DNA of 64,000 bases from Pempheris klunzingeri (Eukaryota > Chordata > Actinopteri > Acropomatiformes > Pempheridae), in contig NC_092027.1 of the NCBI RefSeq assembly GCF_042242105.1, forward strand, positions 12,172,221-12,236,220. The letters are read 5' to 3'. A program made the position numbers and the translations under genes. Of the stretch, positions 40,019 through 52,862 are shown piece after piece (the stretch's first letter is position 1; every line of letters starts with the position of its first letter). The notes beneath the pieces are model-generated. The model worked only from the letters and a program-made list of their open reading frames with translations. It was not told where the DNA came from and made no database searches.

Positions 40019-42178
40019 CTCAATTTGTTGTTGCATATAAATCCCACTGCATGGTTTTTGTAGGATTTCTAACAGTGCATTGTTTTCAATACAGCCCTGA
40101 AGAACACGATTAAACAATGTTTTTACAGCCTCAGTGTGATGAAACTACATTGAATCAGTGGAAAGAATGCTCATTGTGCTCAGACGATGGCAGCGATAAG
40201 CTCACGTAGCTGTAGTTGTAGAAGCCGATGTTATCTGCAGTTTTGCACCGGTGATTGTTAGGTTTTGTTTTTCTGTGTTAATTTATTCTCATAGTTTATT
40301 CTTTTTGAGAGAACTGAAATGTCACTGTGAAGGCTAACTTTGATTTCCAACACAAAGCTGCTCCTGTGACTGGAGACATCATAATAATCCTAACACATAA
40401 AAAAAAATCATGTGAATATTCTCTCTCTTTATCTTCAGAAAATAAAAGGTGATTGTGGCCAGACTGATGTGGTGAGAATGAGCACCATGGCCACAGGAGG
40501 AGAAAGGCGACCTTCATCAAATACAGGCAGCTGCGGTGTGGTGGACTCCTTTGTGCCTCAGCAATTTTTCAAACAATGATCACAGGTTTTAATGCAGAAC
40601 GACTACATTGAATTATAATAGCAACAAGAAGTAAAGCTACAGCTTAAAACCTGTATGTAAATACATCTTCAAATAAGACTGTTTAACTTGAAATCATCTA
40701 TGCTGGTCTGTCAAATCTGTAAATATTCCTTTCTAATGACCACAGGGAACAGTCAGACTTAAATAGTGTGTTCTGTGCAGAAGAGCACACTGGCAGCTAT
40801 CTGGCTGCTTTAGCCCACATGCTGTATTTCCCCGCAGTTGCTTTAATGTCCCTTACAGCACTGTAATCAAATTAGGTCTTGTCAAGTTCAGCCTTTCCTA
40901 AGTCTATTAGACAATTTTATATAATCATTTAACAAGACAGGAATGCAGCTGTGCAGATGTTTCTGCATCAGCTTCAGTTATAACCTCAGTCTTCAGTCTC
41001 AGAACATCCTGTATGTGAGGTGCAGTGCAGATAGTTGAGCTGTGCGATGCAGTTCTTCAGATGTTTTTCTTCATCTGAATGAGAGATGTGTGGGCAGGCC
41101 ATGCTGGCGCCTGGTTCCTCTCTGCGTGGGGTTTGCATGTTGCTGATTGTTTGCTCAGCTCAGTTTCAAGACTTTGGAACCATTAATGTAGCGTGCCAAA
41201 CCTTTTAGCCTCTGCAAATGAAGTGATGTCTACCTGTGACACCTCGTCCACACATTCTGTCCTCAGTGTGGACATGAGCTGTGAATTTGATGAACTGAAG
41301 ACATGAAATTGCCCAATATTTGACAAGCAGAAGGCAGAAATCGGATCATTTAATTTCATCTCAACAGTGCTAAAAATCTCCATCTTATCAGGACATTTCT
41401 GTCTACAGTTAAATCCTAAAAACCTCTTTTTCTTACAAGTGAAAAAAATGTAAGTTACAGTGAAGCTTCAATCAAAAGCAGAAAGAATTTTCTGGAAATG
41501 AGTGTTATGTCTTGAAAACAATAAAATAAGAGTGTAGAAAAATGAAAGTTGATTTTAGAAAAATACAGATTGATTTACATTGGAAAGTGGCAGATGTGTT
41601 TTCAGAGGAGCAGACTTAAAGCGGCTATAAGTGATACTTTTTCAATAATAACAGTTTACCAAATGAAGATGTATGAACATTGTGACAATGTGAAAGAGGG
41701 GTCACTTGTAGTGATCAACAAACAGAGGATGATCAATTGCAGCTAATCTTGGCTTTATGGAGGTTTATAGTGAGGTTCTGGTCAATGTTTAGCTGTCTAG
41801 CATTAATAACACTGGATGGCAGACAGTCAGCCATTAAGTGGTGAAAATCGGTCGGTAGAGACCAAAAACAGAGATAAAAGCAAGTAGATAATGAACATTT
41901 GTCAAGTGGTAAGAAACACAACACCAACTGTTTGTGACTCTATACCTGATGTATGTGTAAATAAGCAACATTTTACTAAGAAGAAAGACCTTGAAGTCAT
42001 CTTACCAATGCTTTTGATAGCATGTGCTGTACATTAGTCAACACTCAAACTCTGGACTGTGTTTTGCTGTTGTGGCTTGCAGGCTCTGGAATAGCCTTCC
42101 AAGATTTAAGGTCAGTCAGCAGTGCAAACATTGTAAATGCCAGCTGCGCGTCTCCATGTAAACTGGCCTTTCATTGAC

Positions 42179-42209
<31 letters not shown>
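42179..42209. repeat. (GT)n microsatellite
   Basis: About 15 uninterrupted GT units. Confidence 0.95.
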
Positions 42210-42211
<2 letters not shown>

Positions 42212-43859
42212 CTTTCTTTGTTTGTTCGCCTTATGCTGTGTTTTTGTTGACTTGAGAGTCATTCTGTGACACTTGTTATATGTAGGTGCTTTAGAAATAA
42301 ACTCCCTCTAAACTTCCTGAGATGTGAGTCAGGACTAAGGTGCTCGTAGGTATGTGAGTGACGCCTGTGTCCTTGGGATAGACAGATCCCGGGTGTTTCC
42401 CTCCTATTGTTATACAGACCATTCCTCCTGCAGTATTTTGGGTGGGTGTACGGTCTGCTCTTGCAGCTCTTATGGTGTAGCAGCTGTGATCCAGCATTCA
42501 CCATCTCCCAGGCCATTTCTCTTGATAGGATGTGATAGCTCGGACAGAGAAGAGGCAACCCAATTATAATCAACTGTCAACGCTTGCCTACAGGTACCTC
42601 AGCCTGCTGCTGCTCCTGTGTAGGTTTTGTTTCCATAGGATGCTGATGAATTGGTAAGTTAAGCTGCATTTTAAGACAGCGATAAATTGGAATTCATCCC
42701 CCACTGTAGCTGTTGTGCGTGATATGTCTACAGTAGATGAGGAACAGAAAGCCCTGTTTTCTCAATTTTATATTCGCAGTCAGAAATAATTTGATTTCCA
42801 TCTGTTTACTGCCTTCTTCACACTTTGTATATGCAGTTAAGTGGATGCAGATTACCACATAAACAGCCAAGAACAGTCTAGAAGTTTCATCTCGATGCAG
42901 TGGCCCCTTCTCTCACCTCAGTGATTATTTAGCTTTGGATGAAGAGAAAATTTTCCAATCTGTTATCCAAACACAACAACAAAAGAATGTCCCATTAGAG
43001 ACCAAAGCACAACACTCAAGGTGTTATTTGACCTCACAAAAATCCCCAAAAGACTTTTTATACAAAGGCCAACAGCATTTATTATCAGTTTCTGAGCTCA
43101 GGAGTTTCTATGATGATTTAGTAAATGTGGAATATGGTGAGACAAGACAATATACTCCTTTTCCATCAGTAGGAAAAAGCCTTCATCATGTCTTTATGTA
43201 TTAAAGAAACTGTTTTCAGGCAAAATATCTTATCTAAAAGCAGTGACAGTAATAAATTACATTTTAGTGTAATAAAATGTTTTTATTTTACTTTTGAGTA
43301 TTTTTAAAATCAGTAGTATTAGTATAATCAGTATTATACTTCACTACATATCAAGTCTCACCTGTTACAGAAGTAGAAGAGTGTTTGTGGCGGCAGGAGG
43401 GCAGAGCTCCAGAGAGGTAGTGGGCGATGCAGTCTCACCTGAGCCGGGCCAATGGTGGTTTGTGAACGACACAACAGTCGATAATGATGCTGTAAAATTT
43501 AGGATAACATCATTATGGGGTACGGTTAGCATTATTATGCTTTGGTATGGTTAAGAAACAAGACTGTGTCTACCTTAATTAATCACTGATTTAACGCACC
43601 ACCTGGCACCATCTAACACACCCATGCTATTGCGTGAACAACAGGTGCATGCTGGGTCTGTGTAACAATCTACATGCTGAAATGCCGATGATGAATCCTC
43701 AAGGTGACTTTTTTTTTATAATAAAATGAAAGATATGTCTCAACCATATTGCTACATGTCAATAATGTAGCTTTAAAAGTGTAAAGGTCGGTAGAGAAAT
43801 TGGTGTGTTGAATCAGTGCAGCATCTAAAAAGAGACAAATTCTTGCATTAATACAAGTG

Positions 43860-43891
43860 CACACACACAAACACACACACACACACACACA
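43860..43891. repeat. (CA)n microsatellite
   Basis: CA repeat with a few A interruptions. Confidence 0.9.
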
Positions 43892-45589
43892 AACAAACTC
43901 ATACCTCTATAACAAAACAACATTGTGTCCCATCCTGGGTATCTATCAAGTAATCAAGTGTGAATCAGCCCATTGAAAAGTTTAAACTGTGCTCACATAT
44001 TCTCGTAAATGCTTTAGGATTCCAGTTCCTTTCTCTTCCTGGCATGACCTGTTTGGACAGACAAGGAGGATGTTGGGAAAGTAAAGTGATTACCGCTGCC
44101 ATGCTGAGAGTGAGTAATAGCCCCCTACAATGGCAACACATCCTCTCTTTGTGTGCTCGAGTCATGCAAGGAAGACTCCCCAATGCCTCGAGGACAAGTG
44201 TTCAAGTGTCACACTTGTCCTGGTATGTTCGTGCAAAACACTCAGGAAACAGTTTTGTTTGCTTTAACAGATGAAAAAAACACTGAAATGCAACGCTATG
44301 TAAAGGAGAGTAGCCTCTGTGGCCACAAGCAACAATTACTAGAGCAAAGCTAAAAGATGGTGTAACAAAGGCACAAACAGGGAAGAGTTGAAAAAGTCAA
44401 TGATGTGATGTAAACAGCAATATGTGTCTAATGTTAGCCATCATAAGCTAATGGTCACACCAGACCAAGTAAGGCGTGTAAGAGTGGAGTTTAATTGCTT
44501 ATGTATTTAACTCTTTATTTATAAGAGAATAATTGTGTTAATTTGTCATTCAAAAGTCATTTTAAAGCTTTTTTTATGCATTATTTTTGAACTATGGTGT
44601 CTCTTGCAATCAAGTCGAGGATTCACTAAAGCGCTTCCACCACATTTCACCGATGAGCTGGCTGCAGCCTCTAAAACATCCCCAACACACCACAATTTTG
44701 GATTCAGTTTGTCTTCCTCTAAACTTTCCCATTTCCTCTGACCTGGAAGGCTGCCTGAGTATTTTTTGCCCAGAATGTTGCCTGAAGCTGTGGTCTTTCA
44801 TTTGAGGTCCACAGTCGAGTGGCACAGCTGAGTGGCTCGAAGAGGCAGGTGGCTTCATTGTTTATCTCCGCTGTTGTCCTGGTCTTTCCCATGGCAGCAC
44901 TCGCTGGCAGTGGCTCTTTGAACTGGTCATTTTCAGAGGATAAGACTTTGCGTTTGCTGGGGGGAACCCAAGTCACATAATTAAGTTGCTTTAAATGATC
45001 CCGGTTGGCTTTACACAAGCTATTAAACTCATGCAGACCGGTTTGTTGAAGCTGTACTCCTTTGACTAACAGGGTCTGTAGTGGTCGATACATCAGTATC
45101 AGTATGGTATGTCTCATTCATGTTATGGCACACTTGACCTGGAAGTCACCTTGCTGTATGATGTGAGGTGTGGGAATCTGTAACCCAACAGTGAAAGTTT
45201 TTCTATTCAGTATTAACACATGATTCAGCTGCTAAATTGGAGGACAGAAGAACGTGTGAGTGTGGAGTGTGTGAGTCAAAGGACGTGGCAGCCCAACAAT
45301 TTCTTCTTATCGTATCGCTCCCATATCTGTTTACATAGCTGTATGCTCAGGCAGAGATCAGCTCTGAAAGGGCAGAACACCACAACCAATTAGACAGACT
45401 CTTTAGTATTAACGAATCTCATTATTTCTTCATTGCATTTGTGTATTTTGCAAGGACGCCACACTTTTCCCTTCATCATTTCAATTAGCAGCTCCTGTCT
45501 GAACAGCTGGATGGTGATATCATTTAATCTGGCATGGTTTAAGGTTTCAAGTTACAGAGCACTGACATCTTCTATTTGCCTTATGCAGC

Positions 45590-46150
45590 ATTATTTGCGG
45601 CCTCTTCTACTACAAATAGAAGTTGTGCATTTCGAATTCAAAAGTATTATCAGCAACATTTACTTAGAAGTAAGTAAAAGTACTCATTATGCAGAGAAAT
45701 GGTGTCAGTGTTTTAGTATTATACAGCATATGATGTTTCTGGATTAATATTACAGCGGCATTAATGTGTATGTTGTTAAAGGTTGTGCTAATTTCAACTA
45801 CTTCATCTACTTTTGGGAAGTTTAGTTTGGTTTTCATGTCACTGTTGTGGTGCTGTCATGTGAAAACCACAAATCTCTAAAAATTCAATTAAGTATGAGA
45901 TTTGCATTGAGGAAAACTAAACCTGTCACTTTATCAGACAAATTCAAATTCAAAAACACTTAAGTTGAAATTGTCGCTTGACAGGAAGGGTATGGCAAAT
46001 TTTGATTTGAAAAGTAACTAAAGCTGTCAGACGAATATTTAAATATGAGTAAAAAGTACAATATTTGCTTCTGATACGTAGTAGGCATAGGACTTTCAAG
46101 CTGATAAAATATAAATGCTCAAGTAAAGTACAAGTACCTCGAACATGCTA
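45590..46150. repeat. Dispersed teleost repeat, fuller copy
   Basis: It includes GTAAAAGTACTCATTATGCA, the block AAGTAACTAAAGCTGTCAGA, then AGTAAAAAGTACAATATTTG and CTCAAGTAAAGTACAAGTAC. I recognise this as one of the most common percomorph interspersed repeats. A second, more decayed copy lies at 55560-55985. Confidence 0.7.
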
Positions 46151-49100
46151 CTGGTGCTGAATAACAGCTACGATGAATCAGAGCTCTGACTCATTAATTG
46201 ATGTTTTGCATAAATTCCAGACTGTGTGAAGTGAAGGTGCATTGAGCGTGCTGTCTCTGTCCTGTGCACACATAAAATCTCTGAGATCAGACGAGAATCG
46301 ATGTGTGAATTATACATAAATATGCAATATGTTAGCGTGTCTGCCAGATCTTGAGGGCATATTACAATTGAACTCTGCTGCTCTGGCTGCATTATGTGAC
46401 AGATTCTGCACAGACTGTGCCGGTTTGAATCCCTCCAAGCCACAGTTGTTCCACTGTCTGAAATAATCACCCTTTTTTTAGCATCTTTAGAGGCTGTTTA
46501 AAGGAAAAGAGAAGCGTACAAGAAAGGGTAATGGGCGGGAAGGAGGTACTTCAATCGATTTGCATTCTGCCTCTTCTCCTTATGCACCCACAGTTTCCCC
46601 TTAACAAATAAATTAACAGCAACTTTCATGCGGCTGCCTGAGTAATTACTTGTTCAAAGTGCGATGCTTGAAAGCACAGTAAATTGTACTGGGCCACGTT
46701 GCCAATTTTCATATTAGTTATGAATGCATGTGAGACTTTCTAATTACTGTCATCGGTTCGCTCATAGTTATTTTCAAACACAAGGTAATTCTCAGAGTTC
46801 ACCAGAGTGAACCTCATCTTTCCAGCTACAACAGCTGGCTTTTGGCCTTTTGGAAATGTGATTATGGATATCTAACTCTGGTTAAATTATTGATATAAGA
46901 CAAAGCACACATTCATAATAGCATAAAGGGAGAAATTGTTTCTCTACAAATGTGCACTTCTTGTTTTTTTTCTAGGTTATTACCCAAATATTGCCCTGCT
47001 CTTCAGACATTCTGTTTTATTGGATGGGTAGAGCACATGATGCAAATAGGCCGTAATGACACATTCTCCTGAGCCTCTGCTGAAACGGAGAATATTGGTC
47101 ATATAATTTTGATGGCGGATGGAGTGTAGTAGACGGGTAGATTGTGGCAGCGGCAGCCCCACACTGCTGGGCGGCTGCAGACAGCTGAGGGCACGCTCTA
47201 ACTACCACATACCATCTGTCTGGAGATCTGGGGACCAAGGTGTTGCTCCAAATGTGTGTCACTGTCATCTTCATTGTGAAATTGGAGCAGGATGGCAATC
47301 GATCACTCTCGGAAGCTGATCTCGGGTTGCTTTTCATTTCTCACTTCAGCAGCTGGGGTCAGGGTTCAGGCAAACTGAGATGATCCAAGACAGAAAACTG
47401 ATGGTGCATAGAAAGAGGAGAATTTGAATTTTATGCTTGATAATCAGCTGGGACTTGGGTGCCCCTTGTGACTTAATCAGCTAGCAGTCCTGTCTCTCCA
47501 CAGTGTTAAGGGCTTCGCCTTACCTGTCTCTTCAGAGAAGCCATTTGTTCAGATAGAGTGTCAGTGTGCTGAGCTTCTTCTGCTAATGATTCTACAGGCG
47601 GTCGAGGTGCTGTCACTAACAGCTTTGCCAAAAGAGAGAATTGACTCCTCTGGTATTGTACATAATTCTGCAGAGCTCTAACTGCAGGGAGGTCAGCCAG
47701 CATGTTACATGACATATCAGTATTACATTTTTCACTCTCCTGTTTAAACCACTTGTTCTCACTTGGCTCTGTTTCCTTGATCTGGTTGCGTCTGGTGAGT
47801 GCATTAGGCCAAATGAGCATCCTTGTGCTAATTGCTTCTCATTTGCATAAATGTGTGGCTTCCAGATGCCAGGAGAGTTGAAAACAGCTGGCTGGGTCAC
47901 CTCCCCGGCATGTGTGAGTGAACTCTGACCTTCGTTGTGGCTCCAATTCTGTGTCTCTTTGTCGGCAATTTCATTTATTCAAATCCCTTAATAGTAACAG
48001 GTGTAACTGATATTTTTATGATATAAAAATTGAGCATATGTGGTGTGAAGGTTGTCATCTGTAGTGAGAAACCTGCAGAGAATTATCACCTGTCTCTGAA
48101 TTTTCCCTCAGCTCTATGAAGTGTTTTAGTGTCTACAGCTAATTGTTTTGGTTTTATGTTCTGCAGCTTACCCACACTACTATATTTGTTCCCTCTCACC
48201 CCTCTCAACGTGTTAGTTTTGGCTACAGCACACATCTTTTTCCCAAAGTGGCAAAAAAATCTCTATATATATTATATTATAACATCTTTCAAACAGCAGT
48301 GGATGAAATTAGATGGTTGATTCTCATTATTTCCTTACCCAAACTGTGTAGGGTAGAGGATAAACTGACAAAAACACTGTTTGTGCCTCTGGTGTTCACC
48401 ATGTGGTCCAGCTCCTGCATTGCAGCTGCTAACCTTGAAACCCAATACTCACCCAAGGCTGGTATGATGGAGAAAATGAGTCTGACAATCAAGCTTAACC
48501 TTAAGAAAATATCAGTATCTGCATATGTATTTAATGAGAGGGAATTTTGTTTGGAAGTTTTGAGGTATTCAAAGACAGTCAAGCAATGCAAGCTTCAGAA
48601 TAAATCACCGGTGAGGCATTGTCGGAAACACTGTGTCATATTATGGTGTGGTGTCCTTTTATCATATCGATTCTTCTGTGCACCCCAGAAGCATTTCATG
48701 GACACTTTTTTTTGTGTGTTGCTGTGAACATCAGTGGACAAAATGTGTTGTTGTTATAATCTTTACTGTTTGGCTGTTGAAAAGACATTATTAATGTAAA
48801 TTGATATATTCACATATCCAGTATTAGAAAAGGTTCTGTGTTTGATGTAAAATTGCAGCAGTGACTTTCAGATGAGGATAATAAAACAATGGTAAAATAT
48901 GAAGGAAAGCAAACAAACCCAAAGAACTTTCATCCATAATTCACTTTGGTATCTACCAGAAGTGAGCTGCTCAGGTACGTTCACTCTGCATTTGTATACC
49001 CAGTGTAGGTAAAGCCGAGAATAATGAGCTCACACTCATGAGGTGCATTTTCATCACTCTCTGCCTGGTGGGTCAGCGAGAGCTGAGGAAATTCCAGCGC

Positions 49101-49523
49101 TTCAAGAGGCTTGATTACGATAATAACAGCAGCACAGAAAACAAGGGATCAAGTCTGTTACGTGGGGAGTGTAAGGCTCTCGAGCCTTATTCTGATTAAG
49201 TCAAGGGTGTTTTAGCAGCATGTAATATCAGAGGGAATGTTAATAACAGCGTGAAGTGACACGCAGTGCCGCAATTAGAAAAACAACTAAAGTATGCTCC
49301 AAATTACACTGCCTAGTGCAGGTAGTTCACAGTGAGTTTATTTAGATGTTTCCTCGTCTACTGTGTTTGGCACTGACTGCATTAATGTTGATATCAAACT
49401 ACTGAGGCATTTTTGCTGCAGACATGAGTAAAAGTTGAGCAGTTGTTTCACAGTCAGTCTCCATCTCATGGAAGCACATTAGCAGAGTCGTATCTACATT
49501 GGCAAACACAAGGGAGCCTGCAG

Positions 49524-49557
49524 TGTAGATGACTGAGTTAACGCTCAGTCATCTACA
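49524..49557. repeat. Perfect inverted repeat, 14-bp arms, 6-bp loop
   Basis: TGTAGATGACTGAG (49524-49537), spacer TTAACG, then its exact reverse complement CTCAGTCATCTACA (49544-49557). The pairing fails at the next base and resumes for one more. Confidence 0.95.
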
Positions 49558-50875
49558 TTGTTTGGAAGAAAAAGCAAATGTCCTGTTATTCTTTGCTTTG
49601 TTGATTTTGAGGCTTGCTGGTTTTATTCCTGTAATTCAGTTCAGTTTATGAGCTCGCAATGTTTGTATTTGCGCTACCATAAATAAACTCAAATCATTTT
49701 ATTGCATTATTATTGTCCTCATACTAACATATCCACCACAAATCAGTCCTCACATTCAGTGCCTCTTATCACAGGAAGATGCATTCATGGCTCACATCTC
49801 AGGAAAAGTATGGCCAAGCTTTCAGGCCCAGCAGGAAGCAGGTTATGAACCCTATCATTAGGAGGAAAATGTTACTGTGTATATATATATATATAAAAAA
49901 AAACTACACAGAGATGCATTCGTAGGGGTTGCACAGAACGATGCCATCAAGGTAACTTACCTGTCCTTGCCTGACTGAGGCTTGTACAGGACGGAGTCTG
50001 AGAATAAGCCTTGCATCTTCCATACCCGAACCTCAACCCATCAACCTCTCCCTTCAGCGGCAGGCGCATGTGTCAACCAAGAAAGGTCCTCATGTTTTCT
50101 GAGGTCAAAGTCATCTGTCAGGCCGGTGAGATGGCTGGCTGGCTCCGCTGAGGTAATTGGTGGTATTGCTGCCTTCTAGGAGAAGCTTGACAAAAATCTT
50201 GCCATGTGTCAGGGAAGTTCGTGCGGGGAGCGCATGCTCTTGCTCCTCTGATGGCTGGTTGTGCTGAAAACCAAACATGCTGAACGTGACATGACGCACA
50301 TGAAAGAGACACACAGTCAAGTGCGGCAGCAATCAAAGGCTGTTGACAACATTTGCTCCAGACGATATAACCGTTACATGTACACACGAGGAATTTATCA
50401 CCCAGAGAAGTCAGAGGAGATGTAAAGCTGTAAATTGTGGCTATAATGATGTTTAAAGGGAGGGCAGACCTGGAGTTGTATTGCAGTTAACAACGGATGT
50501 GTATGACTGAAGAGGTGGTTTGAAATGTGACATATTTGTGTCTTAGAAATCTCCCCTGGAGATGTTTTAGCTCCAGGCCAGGGATAACTTCCAATCACAT
50601 TTCAAGGCCAATTCTATGGTTGCCAGGATACAGACCTTCATATAAGGAGTAGTTTCAAGTCAGGCTTTATGAATAGGTGACTACGGCAAGTAGTGACAAT
50701 CAGGGAGATAGTTAACCATCTTCTAATTCTCTTATTTTAGCTCTAGAATGGATGTTACATTTCCTGTCCCTTTTGTCTGTCTGCTTTCTTGTCAGTTAGC
50801 AGGATATATGAGCAACTAAGAAATGCATTTTCCTAAAACATGGAAAGTTGGGTTGTTGACCAAGATAAAATGAAT

Positions 50876-50893
50876 TATTATTATTATTATTAT
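50876..50893. repeat. (TTA)n microsatellite
   Basis: About six TTA units within TGAATTATTATTATTATTAT. Confidence 0.9.
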
Positions 50894-50925
50894 AAAGCCT
50901 GTGACCCTCTTGCTCAAAATTCTTG

Positions 50926-51340
50926 GTTTAAAGGGGAACTGCACCATTTTCACACATCAAAGTCTGTTGACGGGTCTTGGGGAGTTCCACTACATATGTC
51001 AGGAAGTTGTATAAAATCTGACAATTTAGCCCCTAAAAATTCAAACATTTCCCTCGGGAGTTGTTGGAGACCAAGAGTGAACACTGGCTCTACATTTATC
51101 AGGTGCCCAGAAAACACAGAAACACGGCATGAGCCTAAAGCAAGACATACTTGTGCAGTAGTTTTTGTCTACAAATGCTTGGGAAGTGTTTGCTTTAATA
51201 ACAACCAAACCTGTGTGGCTCACTTTTCCAGCTAGACCTAAACCTTTTAATCCTCCCAGTGGTGTTTGCTCGGCGGTAAAATGGCCTCAAGGAGCACAGG
51301 GAGAGGCACATTCCTCTGTTCGCTTTAAAGCTCCGCTAAA
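50926..51340. repeat. Probable dispersed teleost repeat
   Basis: It begins AAAGGGGAACTGCACCATTT, followed by TCACACATCAAAGTCTGTTG and ACGGGTCTTGGGGAG, which I recognise as the start of a frequent fish repeat. The right boundary is uncertain. The 131-codon frame across it is not a gene. Confidence 0.5.
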
Positions 51341-52489
51341 GGGAAAGCAAGTTGTCTTTATAAAGTGCTAGTGACTGACCCACAAAGACTTTCTGTCCTA
51401 AATGGTACAAAACCTTGAAGTCATAACTCTATTAATCAAAGGCTGACCTCATCTTTGTTGCATAGCGGGAGATTTTTAACTGGCAGAAAGAAATGAAGGT
51501 CTTGTCAGTGTCCATCATCGTGTCCCACTGTCGTCCAGAATACGAGAGTCATCTGCAGCCTGTCTTAAAGAGCCCGTAACTGGCTCCAGATCTGACGCAA
51601 GATCACAATATTTAGGACCTGGAGAATTGTGTATAAATGGAAACAAATGAAAAGTTCAGTTTGGTCACCAATGATTTTTGTAGCAAGTGATGTATTTAGT
51701 TGTAATTCATTGCTGAATTTTAAACATCTGCTTCAGTAGCGGTTATAGTAAAGGAGTTTCCTCACTCTGCTCTCCTATCAGATAGAGCAATGTCGATGTG
51801 TCATGTAGCGTTGCTGATACCGTGTACTCTCTCTGCAGGACTGCCACTTTTCTTTGCTATTCATCACTTGCCTCATAAATCTTTCTTTCTTATGACTTTA
51901 ATTTAACATTAGGTGGAAGAGAACACATAAAGCCAAGCATCACAAACAGATAAATTCCTTAGTTCTTCCCTTCACAGACGCACACCAAGCCGATAATCTT
52001 TTGGCTTTGGCGTGATTGAAGGTCTGTCCGAGCTCTTTTGATGTTGCTCAGCAGGTAGGTGCTGGACTGCAAGATGAGAACGGGACTCAGAGGCCCTAAG
52101 CAGCTGCGTGCGGTAGCTCGGAGAGGTGCGACCTTCAGACAACGGTGGGCTTGTGGGATGTGGACGCTTGAAGGTGGGGTGCCTGGCTGGACAACACTTC
52201 AATAGACACCTGCAGCTCGCCCCTAATGCCATCTCATTCCCTCTTTCTTGGTTCAATGGAGAATGATTGCAGAGAGAGAGAGAGAGAGAATGGCAGGGAT
52301 GGAGAGGTGGAGAAAAGGGGAATAACTAAGATCACAGACACAAGGGATGTAGAGAGCCAGAGGAGACAAAAAAAAAGATGAAAAGAAAGGTTAGACAGTA
52401 CAAAAACAGACAGGACAAAGGACAGAACGGAGAAAGAATAAGTGGAGAGTGGAGATTTGTGGCTGCAGTAATCTATGGTCACTGTATTT
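51341..52489. other. Gene desert, third segment
   Basis: I see no gene and no clear repeat except a short (AG)n run at about 52270-52288. Confidence 0.4.
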
Positions 52490-52830
52490 ATATAGCCATA
52501 ACAGCCATGCTAACAGCTCTGTGAGGCTGTACTCAAGCACCGCAGCACTTGAGCTACATGCTAACAACGGCATGCTAACATACTCACAATGAAAACATGT
52601 TGATGTTGAGCAGACACAATGTTTACTGTCTGAGTTTAGTGTGTTAACATGCAAACACATGCTAATGAGCACTAAAGACAAAGTAGAGCTGAGGTTGAAG
52701 GGAATGTAATCAGCTCCAATTTATTGAAGAAACAGAAATTTTGACCTGATGGGGATCACAAAAGACATTAGAATAGATTAGAGTAGATCTAATGGCAATC
52801 TATCCAATAATTAAGATATTTTAGTTCAGC
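52490..52830. repeat. Dispersed teleost repeat, second copy of the 34.9-kb family
   Basis: It contains TAACAGCTCTGTGAGGCTGT, CATGCTAACATACTCACAAT and the tail AATTTTGACCTGATGG, followed by a degraded start of the tandem units. It is a complementary, mostly 5' portion of the element at 34920-35450. Confidence 0.65.
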
Positions 52831-52836
52831 TTAAGA

Positions 52837-52862
52837 TTGTGTTGTGTTGTGTTGTGTTGTGT
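52837..52862. repeat. (TTGTG)n pentanucleotide repeat
   Basis: About five units of TTGTG directly after the dispersed repeat. Confidence 0.9.

Larger units (their letters stand above)
40019..45589. other. Gene desert, first segment
   Basis: No coding frame here has recognisable family features. The longest (minus, 44719-45117, 132 codons) has no domain I can name. Microsatellites are (GT)n at 42179-42209 and (AC)n at 43860-43891. A stretch near 41615-41930 looks like an old dispersed repeat but I cannot assign it. Confidence 0.4.
46151..50925. other. Gene desert, second segment, few repeats
   Basis: This part has fewer recognisable repeats than the rest of the desert. It contains homeodomain-type TAATTA words around 46640-46750, two perfect octamer words (ATGCAAAT at 47040-47047, ATTTGCAT at 47841-47848) and the hairpin at 49524-49557. 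ORFs such as 48143-48727 (194 codons) have ordinary non-coding composition and no recognisable domain. Confidence 0.4.

Noticed and set aside
44719-45117. 132-codon minus-strand frame, considered as a transposase or retroelement fragment
   Set aside because: No motif of any transposase, integrase or reverse transcriptase could be seen.
47506-47900. Minus-strand frames of 94-104 codons with a coiled-coil look, considered as a retroviral or envelope fragment
   Set aside because: They are short, lack diagnostic motifs, and no related frames or terminal repeats lie around them.
48143-48727. 194-codon plus-strand frame in the desert, the longest there
   Set aside because: Composition is ordinary AT-rich non-coding, there are no domains, no promoter or splice context, and the minus strand is open over the same region.
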